Below are positions 17,219 to 25,272 of a stretch of 64,000 nucleotides of DNA, in pieces. Each line of letters starts with the position of its first letter. Positions within the stretch are counted from its first letter, which is position 1. Source of the stretch: Franzmannia pantelleriensis (lineage in GTDB: Bacteria; Pseudomonadota; Gammaproteobacteria; Pseudomonadales; Halomonadaceae). The position numbers were made by a program, and so were the translations under genes. The notes below the pieces were generated by a model that worked only from the letters and a program-made list of their open reading frames with translations, ran no database searches and was not told where the DNA came from. Where the stretch lies: contig NZ_FNGH01000006.1 of NCBI RefSeq assembly GCF_900102875.1, positions 1 through 64,000 of the forward strand, written 5' to 3'.

Positions 17219-18016
17219 GTGACGCTAGGCTTCGACTGTCACGCCCACGTCTATGCGCAAGTGGTTGAGAACAACGGTTCCAATTACCGCCCTTCGCGGC
17301 CGGCGCCACTGCATGAGTGGCAGGCGCACCTGATGGCCTGTGGGCTGCGTGGTGGTGTGCTGGTGCAGCCGAGTTTTCTCGGTCACGACAATCGTGAGCT
17401 GCTGCGGATTCTCGGCCAGCTGGGTGAGGACTACCGCGGAGTGGTGCAGCTTCCCAAGGATACGAGCCTGACCGAGATGCGCCAGCTCGATGCGGCCGGC
17501 ATCGTCGGCGTGCGTTGGAATCTGATCGAGCGGCGCCGCGAACTTCCCGACCTGAACGATCCTCAATGGATCGACTTCCTCGACCGGCTGAAAGTGATGG
17601 CGTGGCACCTGGAGCTGCACCTGGAGGGAAATCGTCTGCCAGAACTCTTGCCCGCGCTGCATGAGCATGGTGTCAACCTGGTGATCGATCACCTGGGGCT
17701 GCCGAACGAGCCACGGCCATCTGCTGATGACGGCTTTCGCCTGCTGTTGCAGACGGCCACGTCCGGTCGCACCTGGGTCAAGCTGTCGGCGCCATATCGC
17801 TCACCAGTGCGCGATCTCAGACCACACGTGGGTGCCCTGCTCAATGAGTTGGGACCAGATCGGCTGGTATGGGGCAGCGACTGGCCCTGGACTCGCCATG
17901 AAGGCAAGCACGATTACCCGGCTACTCTCGACTGGCTGGCTGGCTGGGTCCACGATGACGATGACCGGCGCGTTATCCTGAACGATTCTCCGCGGCGGCT
18001 ATTTCGTCTCGATTGA
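17219..18016 (+). CDS. amidohydrolase-2 family metal-dependent hydrolase
   Basis: A 265-residue TIM-barrel hydrolase of the PF04909 type (LigI, 4-sulfomuconolactonase and 2-pyrone-4,6-dicarboxylate lactonase relatives). The metal motif FDCHAHVY (HxH) is at the N-terminus. LVIDHLGLP and RLVWGSDWPWTRHE (Asp near the C-terminus) complete the site. The frame is open further upstream, but GTG 17219 has a strong GAGAGGGAGGAA ribosome site and begins at the homology. Divergence from the GntR-tctCBA genes suggests the transported carboxylate or its lactone is the substrate; this is inference. Confidence 0.78.
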   Translation: MTLGFDCHAHVYAQVVENNGSNYRPSRPAPLHEWQAHLMACGLRGGVLVQPSFLGHDNRELLRILGQLGEDYRGVVQLPKDTSLTEMRQLDAAGIVGVRWNLIERRRELPDLNDPQWIDFLDRLKVMAWHLELHLEGNRLPELLPALHEHGVNLVIDHLGLPNEPRPSADDGFRLLLQTATSGRTWVKLSAPYRSPVRDLRPHVGALLNELGPDRLVWGSDWPWTRHEGKHDYPATLDWLAGWVHDDDDRRVILNDSPRRLFRLD

Positions 18017-18207
18017 CGATGGTTCGAGAGGGACTAGGGCGGACGAAGACCCCGGTCGCTCTCATCGAGCGGCTGGGGCCGTGGCGTTTCAGGATGCAGG
18101 CGAAGCTGCCGTGCGGTGTTTTTACCTTGGCCAGCCGTGGACGATGGCTCAGGCTCAGGCGTCCAGGCTATCGAATAGCCACGCCAGTCCGAGTGGAAAA
18201 CGAGCCG

Positions 18208-18315
18208 TTAAAAAGAGCCCACCAGCGAGCCCACCAGAATCAGCAGGCGCAAACCGCGATAGGCCAGATATATCAACAGCAGCAGCGCAACGCCGATGGC
18301 CAGAATGCCGCTCAT
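18208..18315 (-). pseudogene. internally deleted GntP permease, 35-codon in-frame remnant
   Basis: The remnant reads MSGILAIGVALLLLIYLAYR, a short bridge, then the ILVGSLVGSF tail and TAA. The first 27 residues match the N-terminus of the full permease at 28486-29931 (one residue differs, S to R). The last residues match its extreme C-terminus. The roughly 450 codons between are gone. The junction lies at CTGATTCTGG (N side) and CTGATCCTGG (C side), which suggests recombination between short repeats. The frame stayed open, leaving a one-helix peptide. Whether it is made is unknown. Confidence 0.7.
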
Positions 18316-18404
18316 GCCGTGTCTTCCTCGGCGTCGGTGCCGGTCACGCCGCCAAACGATATGCTGGCTTTTTCCTTGGTCATGTCAGCTTCTATATCAT
18401 TCAT
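18312..18404 (-). CDS. 30-codon leader-like micro-ORF coupled to the GntP remnant (copy 1)
   Basis: Encodes MNDIEADMTKEKASISFGGV and ends EEDTA. Its TGA overlaps the ATG of the GntP frame (ATGA). An internal ATG at 18383 would give 23 residues. No clear ribosome site distinguishes the starts. The second copy at 29928-30020 differs by one residue (Phe to Leu). It matches no family I recognise and is rich in charged residues at its C-terminus. Confidence 0.4.
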   Translation of the reverse strand: MNDIEADMTKEKASISFGGVTGTDAEEDTA

Positions 18405-18557
18405 GTTGCGATGCAGTATAGCGGTTCGTGTTTGATTTTCCTCCCCTCGGCGAGGATCTCTCGTCGCCTGACTTAAACTAAAGTCTAATCCCGTGCATTA
18501 TGTTGGAAAATATTTCCACTAAATAAAGGAGGCGGTCTGCACGGACCGTTATGACTC

Positions 18558-18692
18558 ATGGCAACTCAACTGCTTACCCTGATCCGCGACCTGCTGGCTA
18601 CACCGCGTAGCGAGGCCGAGGATACCCCGGCCACGAAGGAACGGTTTCCCACCATCTGGGATGTGTCGTTGCCCACCAAGCAGGCAAAGTAA
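18558..18692 (+). CDS. 44-residue micro-protein, copy 1
   Basis: Encodes MATQLLTLIRDLLATPRSEA, continuing to a conserved core ERFPTIWDVSLP and ending TKQAK. An amphipathic N-terminal helix is followed by a polar tail. AAAGGAGG lies upstream, with a small hairpin (CGGTC-TGCACG-GACCG) between it and the start, which could modulate translation. The copy at 30174-30308 encodes the identical protein; the two base differences are both silent (Ala codons). Each copy is followed by a terminator. I do not recognise the family. Confidence 0.65.
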   Translation: MATQLLTLIRDLLATPRSEAEDTPATKERFPTIWDVSLPTKQAK

Positions 18693-18711
18693 GATCGCGC
18701 GGTTATCAATT

Positions 18712-18745
18712 CAGGGCGCCCATGTCGTATGACATGGGCGCCCTG
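18712..18745. terminator. terminator between micro-gene copy 1 and the flavin oxidoreductase
   Basis: CAGGGCGCCCATGTC / GACATGGGCGCCCTG, a perfect 15-bp stem with a GTAT loop, followed by TCAGTTTG. It sits directly at the stop of the convergent oxidoreductase gene and can serve both strands. Confidence 0.7.
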
Positions 18746-20005
18746 TCAGTTTGTGAGGATCGACGGCGACCGCTGGCGCAGAGCCAACTGGGCAACCAGA
18801 TGGGCGCTGAGTTCGGCGGCGTCGTCATCGGCGCCGTGGATGGCGCCCGACTTGCGCCTTCGCATGAAGGGCAGACCCATGGCGTAGAGGCCGGGAGCCA
18901 CCACCCCGCCTTCGTGGCGCAGGCGCCCTCGGGCATCGAACACCGGTACCTGCAGCCAGCGGAAGTCGGGACGAAAGCCGGTGGCCCAGAGCACCGTCTT
19001 GATCTCACCGGCAGCCAGGTCGAGGCCCAGGCAGGGCCGCGGTGGCACCCGGGTGGGCGCCGGGCGCTCCGGGGCGGGCAGGGCCTCGTGCCAGCCGTGG
19101 GCGATGGCCCAGGCGTCCAGGTTGTCGAGCAGCCGCGCCAGCTTGAGATCCGCCGCGGTGCAGTGAACGGCCAGCGAGCCCGAGAACTGCAGGCGGGTGC
19201 CGACCAAGCCGGCCAGACGCCCCACCAGGCGCACGCCACGCTCGCTCAGGGCGTTGAGGTCGAGATCCTCGGGCGTGGCGCTGCCCAGCAATTGCGGCGA
19301 GGGCTGACGCCGGGCGCGGGCGAGATCTTCCACCTCGTCGAAGCGCTGGTCGAGCAAGCCGGCATGCTCCAGCCACCATTGAATGTCACGGCCGCGGTAG
19401 CGCCGCGGCAGGCGCAGGTGCTGCCCCACGGCCAGCGTGACGCTTCGACCGCTGCGCTGAAGCTCGTCGGCCAGCTGCACGCCGGTGGCCGAGGCGCCTA
19501 TCACCAGCACGCCGCCTTCTGGCAGCTGCTCCGGTCGACGGTACGCATGTGGCGTCAGGCTCATGATCCATGGCGGCAGGGCTGCCGCCATGGCAGGCAC
19601 GACGGGAAGCTGGCAGGCACCGGTGGCGATTATCGCCGCGTGGCAGCGCCATTCGCCCCGATTGGTGACGATCCGGTAGCCTCCCTCCACCTGGCGCAGA
19701 GTGAGCACTTCGGTCGCGGTATGCAGCGGGGCCGAAAGGCCCCGTGCATAGTCATCGAGAAAGGCGATCAGCTCCGGCATGCTCATGAAGCCTTCCGGCT
19801 CCGGGCCGGCATAGGACTGCCCGGGCAGGCGACACTGCCAGTTGGGCGTGAGCAGGTGCAGCGACTCCCAGCGCTCGTGGCGCCAGGCGTTGGCCACCTC
19901 GCCGCGTTCCAGCACCACATGGTCGATGCCGTGCCGGGCCAGATGATGGCTCATGGCGAGCCCGGCGTGGCCGGCGCCGATGACCACGGCGGTCACACGC
20001 TTCAT
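18746..20005 (-). CDS. FAD-dependent oxidoreductase, CzcO/flavin monooxygenase-like
   Basis: A 419-residue two-dinucleotide-fold flavoprotein. FAD motif VVIGAGHAGLAMSHHL (8-23); ERWESLHLLTPNWQCRLPG; a second Rossmann motif VLVIGASATGVQLADEL for NAD(P)H; and the C-terminal ATGFRPDFRWLQV typical of CzcO/TrkA-like flavoproteins. These enzymes oxidise or reduce small molecules with NADPH; the substrate is unknown. The start ATG at 20005 overlaps the OsmC stop as ATGA. It is the last gene of the minus-strand arm of the redox module. Confidence 0.85.
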   Translation of the reverse strand: MKRVTAVVIGAGHAGLAMSHHLARHGIDHVVLERGEVANAWRHERWESLHLLTPNWQCRLPGQSYAGPEPEGFMSMPELIAFLDDYARGLSAPLHTATEVLTLRQVEGGYRIVTNRGEWRCHAAIIATGACQLPVVPAMAAALPPWIMSLTPHAYRRPEQLPEGGVLVIGASATGVQLADELQRSGRSVTLAVGQHLRLPRRYRGRDIQWWLEHAGLLDQRFDEVEDLARARRQPSPQLLGSATPEDLDLNALSERGVRLVGRLAGLVGTRLQFSGSLAVHCTAADLKLARLLDNLDAWAIAHGWHEALPAPERPAPTRVPPRPCLGLDLAAGEIKTVLWATGFRPDFRWLQVPVFDARGRLRHEGGVVAPGLYAMGLPFMRRRKSGAIHGADDDAAELSAHLVAQLALRQRSPSILTN

Positions 20006-20562
20006 TTCAGCTCGACCTTCACGTGGGTGGGATTGGTCAGCAGGTCGTACACGGCCGAACGCTTTTGCGATTGGGCGACCAGCGCCTCGATATCCGCGCG
20101 GCTGGCGTCGGCGTCGATCTCGAACGTCACGCGGATGTCGTCGAAGCCGTTGCGCACCTCCGGGTCCATCCCGAGGATGCCCTGGATATCCATGTCGCCC
20201 TCCACCATGGCCTTGACCGAGCGCAGCTGGATGCCGCGATGCTGGGCCACGGCTGCGACACCGGCGGTGAGACAGGCGGCCAGCCCGACCAGCACATACT
20301 CCACCGGAGTGGGGCCTTGGTCTTCGGCGGCGAACACTTCGGGGTGGTCCGCCTGGTAGGTGAAGCGTGAGCGATGCCGCTGTGTTTCGCCGAGGCCGTG
20401 GAAATCCTCGACGGCGATCTGGCTGTGCGTGCCGCGAATCCAGTCGCAGTGAGCGCGCCAGGTGAAGCGGGCGGCCTGCGGTGCCTGGGCCAGCGCTTCG
20501 CGGGCGCCCAGCAGGGCGGTGACGTTGACGCCGTTGTCGATCTGTTGAGTAGTGGTGTGCAT
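20002..20562 (-). CDS. OsmC/YhfA-like family protein
   Basis: A 186-residue OsmC-fold protein, slightly longer than the usual ~140 because of an N-terminal helix. The family core VEYVLVGLAACLTAGVAAVA is visible, with Cys97 on the central helix. I see no second resolving cysteine in the normal place (the only other Cys is 39), so it looks more like the single-Cys YhfA/SoxW-like branch than a two-Cys Ohr peroxidase. The start MHTTTQ has GAGGAG upstream. It is ATGA-coupled to the flavin oxidoreductase. Confidence 0.82.
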   Translation of the reverse strand: MHTTTQQIDNGVNVTALLGAREALAQAPQAARFTWRAHCDWIRGTHSQIAVEDFHGLGETQRHRSRFTYQADHPEVFAAEDQGPTPVEYVLVGLAACLTAGVAAVAQHRGIQLRSVKAMVEGDMDIQGILGMDPEVRNGFDDIRVTFEIDADASRADIEALVAQSQKRSAVYDLLTNPTHVKVELK

Positions 20563-20810
20563 GGAGCTCTCCTCGTATTGTTCTGGAAACACTGCACAAA
20601 TGTCTGCGCGAGCGAATCACTGCGTTGCGCGGTGCTCGGAATCCTCACCTATACCCCATAGGCTCCGGTTCCTGTGCTCCGTGCGCCTTGCGCTTCATCT
20701 CGCTCGTCAATTCGTTCAGCGTTTCCTTTCTCGTCGTGGGTGACCGTCAGCGGTCAGCTGCGAGACTCGCTGGGGCACGTGAGACCCAGCGTGGGAGAGG
20801 GCGTGGTTTT

Positions 20811-21359
20811 TCAGGGCTGCGCCGTGGTATCGGCCGGTGCGATGCGTTGAAAGGCCCAGATGCGGTTGACCGGCATGCCGGCCTGATGCTGGGCCAGGCG
20901 TACCGATTCGGCATCGGGCGCTTGGTAGAGGCAGTGCATGTGCTGCCGGTCGAGGGAGAAGTGGCTGCGCAGGAAACGCACGTGATGGTTGGACAGACAG
21001 GCGGCCCCGGCGTTTTCCAGGGCCTGGATCGCCTCGAAGGTGACCGGGGCGGCGAAGTGACGTTCGACCAGCACGTTGCCTTCCGCCAGCTCTGAGTCTT
21101 TCAGGCCCGGTGCAGCATGCACGGTGCCGCCCCACAGTGAACTGACATCGGCCCCAGCCTGGCGCAGGCCGATACGCGCCGATTCCACGTCGGGCGCCTG
21201 AAAATGACAGACCAGGCGTTGCCCATCTCGTGCCAGCAGGCTTTCCTGCCATTGGATCCGATGCAGATCGAAGCATGGCTGTCCTTCCAGGGTCAGGGCA
21301 CGCACCAACTTCGATCCGAGAGGGCGCGGGAGGCGGCGCTCCAGGAACACGTCGATCAT
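20811..21359 (-). CDS. tandem DUF4242 (SCO4226 nickel-binding-like) protein
   Basis: A 182-residue protein made of two related ferredoxin-like halves. Half one is MIDVFLERRLPRPL to VSSLWGGTVHAA. Half two is VLVERHFAAPVTFEAIQ to VNRIWAFQRIAP. Each half has an HF/YQAPDxESxRxxxxxAG segment (VCHFQAPDVESARIG and LYQAPDAESVRLA). DUF4242 proteins include the nickel-binding SCO4226 of Streptomyces; whether metal is bound here is unknown. The start overlaps the stop of the BTAD regulator gene (ATGA). A 249-bp gap with no gene separates it from osmC downstream. Confidence 0.75.
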   Translation of the reverse strand: MIDVFLERRLPRPLGSKLVRALTLEGQPCFDLHRIQWQESLLARDGQRLVCHFQAPDVESARIGLRQAGADVSSLWGGTVHAAPGLKDSELAEGNVLVERHFAAPVTFEAIQALENAGAACLSNHHVRFLRSHFSLDRQHMHCLYQAPDAESVRLAQHQAGMPVNRIWAFQRIAPADTTAQP

Positions 21360-23620
21360 GCTTCGTCCTCGGCGGCAGGTTGCTCCAATAGCGTGTGACA
21401 GCGTCGCCTGACCCAACCCGCAATGGGCTCTTGCAGCAGACTTTCGGCGGCCTGGGCATGCTCACGCCGTTCGTCTTCGTCACCCAGGCGGCGGGCGCAC
21501 TCGGTCAGCAGGGCGTGGGCCAGCAGCTGCTCGCTGCGACGTTCGAGCACATGGGCATGCTCCAGGGCCTCGCCGGCGCGCTGCCTAGCCGTTTCGGTTC
21601 GAGCGCGAGCGAGATCGAGCCGTGCCGCCTGCAGCAGCAGCGTGGCCAGGCGATGGCGGGCATCGGCGTGGCGCAGGGTGACGAGCGCGACGCCGAAGGG
21701 GGCGGAGTCGTCCTCGAGGGCATACGAACACAGGGCCGCGGCAGCGTCGGCATATGGCGCCTCGCTGCCGTCGCGCAGGCGTTTGCCGAGTTCCTGCAGC
21801 TGGACGCAGCGCTCTTGGGCCTGCTGGTAATCGTCCCGCTCCAGGTCGATCAGCAGCAGCGACTCCTGAGCCTGGAACTCGCCCAGTCGGTCGCCCATGG
21901 CCTTGCACAGGGTACGCGCCTCGCGAAAGTAGCTCGCCGCCTTGTCGAAGCGGTCCTCATGCAGGCTGAGCAGGCCTTGTGCCAGGGGAATGGCGGGATG
22001 GCCGATGTGTTGGCGAGTGGCCCGTTCGCGCGCCTGCTCGAGCAGCTCGGCCGCCTGGCCCAGGTCGCGCTCCAGCATGGCCAGACAGCGCGCGGTTTCC
22101 GCCATGGCGATGACCTGCTCGCGGTCGTCGCCGCAGCGGGTTGCGCGCTCCGCCTGGAGCGTCTGCTCATGGGCGTCGCTCCACTGGCCGTGAGCCCAAC
22201 GGATATGGCTGGCCAACTGATAGCCGAGCCGGGCATGGGCCAGGGCGCCGTGCTCCAGCGCCTGCTCGGCCAGCGCCACCACTGCGCCGACACCGGCCTC
22301 CCAGTCCGCCAGTGGGGCGGCGCTGTAAAGAACCTCGTGCAGTTCGATGGCGAGACAGACACGCCGGGTGCCGGTCATGCCATCGGTCAGGGCCAGGCCC
22401 TGCTGGGCGAAGCGCTGGGCTGCTTCGTTGGCGAAGTTTCGCAGACAGAAGCGCCCGGCTTCGATCATGGCCCGGGCTGCCAGGTCGAGGTCGCCGCTGG
22501 CCTGGGCGTGGTGAACCAGGCTGGTAGCCTGGCACATGTCGTTGAGGTGGCTTGCGGCCAGCCATTCGGCGATGCGCCGGTGCATGGTCTGGCGGCGTAC
22601 CGGGGAAATGGCCTCGTAAAGCTCGGTTGCCATGGCGTCGTGCGTAAAGCGCAGCCCCTCGGCGCTGATGGAGAGCCACTGATGGCGTTCGGCTACTTCC
22701 AGGGCGATACCGAGACGATTGGTATCGAGCCCCGAGACCTGGCCCAGGGTGGTGAAATCGGGATCCGGTGCCAGCAGCGCGGCCCAGCGCATCACTTCCA
22801 GGGTGTCGCCCGTCAGCTCCGGATGGATTTCCCCCGTGCCCACCGCTCCCGAGGCGTGTGGAGTCGCGGTATCGACATTCTCCGGCAGGGGAGGCAGTGA
22901 GGACTTCGGCTCCCGCCAGGCACGCAGCAACTGGCCGTTGAGCGGCAGGCCCGCCTCGCGGATGAGCCGCACGCCCAGTTGCAGCTGCTGCTCGGCCTCG
23001 CGCGGGCGGTGCAACGCCAGCAGCAGACGCACCAGCTGCGCACGCGCCGTTTCATTGAAGGGCGCCAGGCGTACCCAGGCATGGGCGTGGGGCAGGGCAT
23101 GCAGCGGAGAGTCGGCCAGACGCTCGACCAGGGTCGTCAGCAGGGTCGTCTGGGCGCGTACGGCCGCTTCGCGTTCGGCCAGGCACCAGCCGTGGAAATC
23201 ATGAAAGCGGTCCAGCACCAGCCCCTCCAGAAAGGGGCCACGGTAGCGGTTGGCCGTATGATCCAGCGCTTCGATGTCGGCCTCGGCCAGGCCGCCGTTG
23301 CACAGCGCATGCAGGCCGGCCACGTCGATGTCGATGTCGGAGGTATCCAGGCTCACGGCGAGGCGGTCGGCTCGCAGTCGTGGCCGACCTGGTGTGTCCA
23401 CCAGTCGGCGCAGCTTCGACAGGCTCCAGCGCAGCGAGCCCCGGGGATCGTCGGGAAGCTCCCACAGCAGATCGCACAGGTGCTCGCGGCTCAGGGGGCG
23501 CGAATGACGGGCCAGGTAGGCGAGCAGGGCGCGGGTCTTGCGCGAGGGCGGCAGCGACAATACCTGCCCGTCCCGAATGACTTCGAGATCGCCAAGCAGG
23601 TTGAGGGTCAGCGTGTTCAT
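21356..23620 (-). CDS. BTAD-domain transcriptional activator with TPR-like C-terminus
   Basis: A 754-residue regulator. Residues ~1-95 form an OmpR-like winged helix (LNLLGDLEVIRDGQVLSLPP, KTRALLAYLARH, LCDLLWELPDDPRGSLRWSLSKLRRLVD). Residues ~100-240 are the bacterial transcriptional activation (BTAD) domain (YRGPFLEGL, LAPFNETARAQLVRLLLALH). The remaining ~450 residues are helical repeats resembling TPR, with no NB-ARC ATPase motif visible. This is the architecture of small SARP/AfsR-like regulators, uncommon in gammaproteobacteria. It is divergent from the CysK-glutaredoxin gene and heads the DUF4242-OsmC-flavoprotein genes, so it probably controls both arms. Confidence 0.8.
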   Translation of the reverse strand: MNTLTLNLLGDLEVIRDGQVLSLPPSRKTRALLAYLARHSRPLSREHLCDLLWELPDDPRGSLRWSLSKLRRLVDTPGRPRLRADRLAVSLDTSDIDIDVAGLHALCNGGLAEADIEALDHTANRYRGPFLEGLVLDRFHDFHGWCLAEREAAVRAQTTLLTTLVERLADSPLHALPHAHAWVRLAPFNETARAQLVRLLLALHRPREAEQQLQLGVRLIREAGLPLNGQLLRAWREPKSSLPPLPENVDTATPHASGAVGTGEIHPELTGDTLEVMRWAALLAPDPDFTTLGQVSGLDTNRLGIALEVAERHQWLSISAEGLRFTHDAMATELYEAISPVRRQTMHRRIAEWLAASHLNDMCQATSLVHHAQASGDLDLAARAMIEAGRFCLRNFANEAAQRFAQQGLALTDGMTGTRRVCLAIELHEVLYSAAPLADWEAGVGAVVALAEQALEHGALAHARLGYQLASHIRWAHGQWSDAHEQTLQAERATRCGDDREQVIAMAETARCLAMLERDLGQAAELLEQARERATRQHIGHPAIPLAQGLLSLHEDRFDKAASYFREARTLCKAMGDRLGEFQAQESLLLIDLERDDYQQAQERCVQLQELGKRLRDGSEAPYADAAAALCSYALEDDSAPFGVALVTLRHADARHRLATLLLQAARLDLARARTETARQRAGEALEHAHVLERRSEQLLAHALLTECARRLGDEDERREHAQAAESLLQEPIAGWVRRRCHTLLEQPAAEDEA

Positions 23621-23768
23621 GTCCGGACCCGATGTTGTCACGTTAGCAGTATAGTCCGCGCCGAGCGTTCGGTTTCGTCTCTGCGATGCTAAAAACCACG
23701 CTGGCTCACACGCCGGCTTCCTCGGCATGGGGCAATGCTGTCGGCATACCCATCCGAGGAGACTCACC

Positions 23769-25259
23769 ATGACCCGCTACGCCAGCATTCTGGACACCAT
23801 CGGCCGCACTCCGCTGGTGCGACTCGCCCGGCTTGCGCCGCCGACGGTGAACGTGCACGTGAAGGTGGAGGCCTTCAATCCCATGGGCTCGGTCAAGGAC
23901 CGTATGGCGCTGGCGGTGATCGAAGCGGCCGAGCGCAGCGGCGACCTGCGCTCGGGCCAGACGGTCATCGAGGCAACTAGCGGCAATACCGGCATCGGCC
24001 TGGCCATGGTCTGCGCACGCAAGGGCTACCCGCTGGTGGTGACCATGGCGGAAAGCTTCAGCCTGGAGCGGCGACGGCTGCTACGCTTCCTCGGTGCCCG
24101 CGTGGTACTGACGCCGGCCGCCGAGAAGGGCAGCGGCATGCTGGCCAAGGCGATCGAACTGGCAGAGAAGCACGGCTACTTCCTGTGCCACCAGTTCGAG
24201 AACGAAGCCAACGCCGAGGTGCACAGCCGCACCACGGCAAGGGAAATACTCGACGACATGCAGGGCGAGCCGATTCATGCCTGGGTCAGCGGCTTCGGCA
24301 CCGGCGGCACGCTCAAGGGCGTGTCGCGGGTGCTCAAGGCGGCCGATCCGCGTATTCGCATCGTCGTTGCCGAGCCCGACAACGCCCCGCTGCTGGGTAG
24401 CGGCGAGGCGCAACCGGCTGGCACCAGCCATCCGCGTTTCCGTCCGCACCTGATGCAGGGCTGGAGCCCCGATTTCATTTCGCCGCTGACCCAGCAGGCG
24501 GTGGCCGCCGGCATGGTGGACGAGATCGTGCCGGTGGCCGGGGAGGAAGCGCTGCGGCTGGCCCGTGAGCTGGCCCGCAAGGAGGGCATCTTCGTCGGCA
24601 TTTCCGCTGGCGCGACCCTGGCCGCGGCGCTGGAGGTGGCAAGGCGAGCGCCGGCCGGCAGCCATATCGTCTGCATGCTGCCCGACACCGGTGAGCGCTA
24701 CCAGTCCACTCCGCTGTTCGAGGGCATCGAGGACGAGATGAATGAGGAAGAGCTGGCCCTGTCGCGCTCAACGCCCGGCTGTCGTTTCGATGTGCCCGCG
24801 CCACGTCCGGCGGCCGTTGCCGCACCCCGGGCCGTACAGCCGGTGGCTACGGCGTACGATGTCGAGGCCGAGCGATGCCTGGAGGCGTGCCTGGCCCAGA
24901 CGCCGGTGGTGATGTTCTCCCTTGCCTGGTGCGAGTTCTGCTGGGCGGCGCGCAAGCTGTTTGCCCGGCTGGGGGTCGACTACCTGAGCGTGGATCTCGA
25001 TTCACCCGTTTATCAGGCCGACGACATGGGCGTGCGCCTGCGCCCGGAGCTAGCGCGGCGTTGCGGAGCGCCGACCATCCCGCAGATCTTCATCGGTGGC
25101 GAGCCCCTCGGCGGCTGCAGCGAGCTGTTCGAGGCATGGCACGACGGCAGCCTGGGGCGGCGACTCGCCGCCTGCGGCGTCGCCTTTGATGCCGAGGCCG
25201 TCATCGACACCGGGCTGCTGCTGCCGGCCTGGCTTCATCCGCGTTCCGCCACGGCCTGA
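23769..25259 (+). CDS. cysteine synthase-glutaredoxin fusion
   Basis: A 496-residue fusion. Residues 1-~315 are a PLP beta-family cysteine synthase (TIGRTPLVRL, FNPMGSVKDRMA with Schiff-base Lys43, ATSGNTGIG at 69-77, GFGTGGTLKGV, and LPDTGERY near the end). A proline/alanine-rich linker (~340-365) leads to a glutaredoxin-like domain with WCEFC (Cys388, Cys391), GAPTIPQIFIGGEPLGG and a terminal helix. Known cysteine synthases join O-acetylserine and sulfide; an attached disulfide/persulfide reductase domain is not standard. The start ATG 23769 has GAGGAG upstream. It is divergent from the BTAD regulator. Confidence 0.87.
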   Translation: MTRYASILDTIGRTPLVRLARLAPPTVNVHVKVEAFNPMGSVKDRMALAVIEAAERSGDLRSGQTVIEATSGNTGIGLAMVCARKGYPLVVTMAESFSLERRRLLRFLGARVVLTPAAEKGSGMLAKAIELAEKHGYFLCHQFENEANAEVHSRTTAREILDDMQGEPIHAWVSGFGTGGTLKGVSRVLKAADPRIRIVVAEPDNAPLLGSGEAQPAGTSHPRFRPHLMQGWSPDFISPLTQQAVAAGMVDEIVPVAGEEALRLARELARKEGIFVGISAGATLAAALEVARRAPAGSHIVCMLPDTGERYQSTPLFEGIEDEMNEEELALSRSTPGCRFDVPAPRPAAVAAPRAVQPVATAYDVEAERCLEACLAQTPVVMFSLAWCEFCWAARKLFARLGVDYLSVDLDSPVYQADDMGVRLRPELARRCGAPTIPQIFIGGEPLGGCSELFEAWHDGSLGRRLAACGVAFDAEAVIDTGLLLPAWLHPRSATA

Positions 25260-25272
25260 GGGAGAGAGACCC

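Larger units (their letters stand above)
18234..18702. repeat. 469-bp direct repeat, copy 1
   Basis: Matches 29850-30318 at a constant offset of 11,616 bp with no indels and about 11 substitutions. It contains the start of the GntP permease frame, the upstream 30-codon frame, the divergent promoter region and the 44-codon micro-gene. The match ends right after the micro-gene stop (GATCGCGCGG). Confidence 0.9.

Noticed and set aside
18013-18435. 140-codon plus-strand frame spanning the permease remnant
   Set aside because: It runs antisense through the duplicated permease N-terminus; the same peptide tail appears in the other repeat copy only because the DNA is duplicated. No homology.
18722-20359. 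545-codon open frame antisense to the flavoprotein and osmC
   Set aside because: A high-GC shadow frame; the minus-strand products have clear family motifs and the antisense one has none.
23621-23768. Riboswitch (SAM, cobalamin or T-box) before the cysteine synthase fusion
   Set aside because: The 148-bp gap shows no conserved helices or terminator/antiterminator pair; a protein-controlled divergent promoter is enough.
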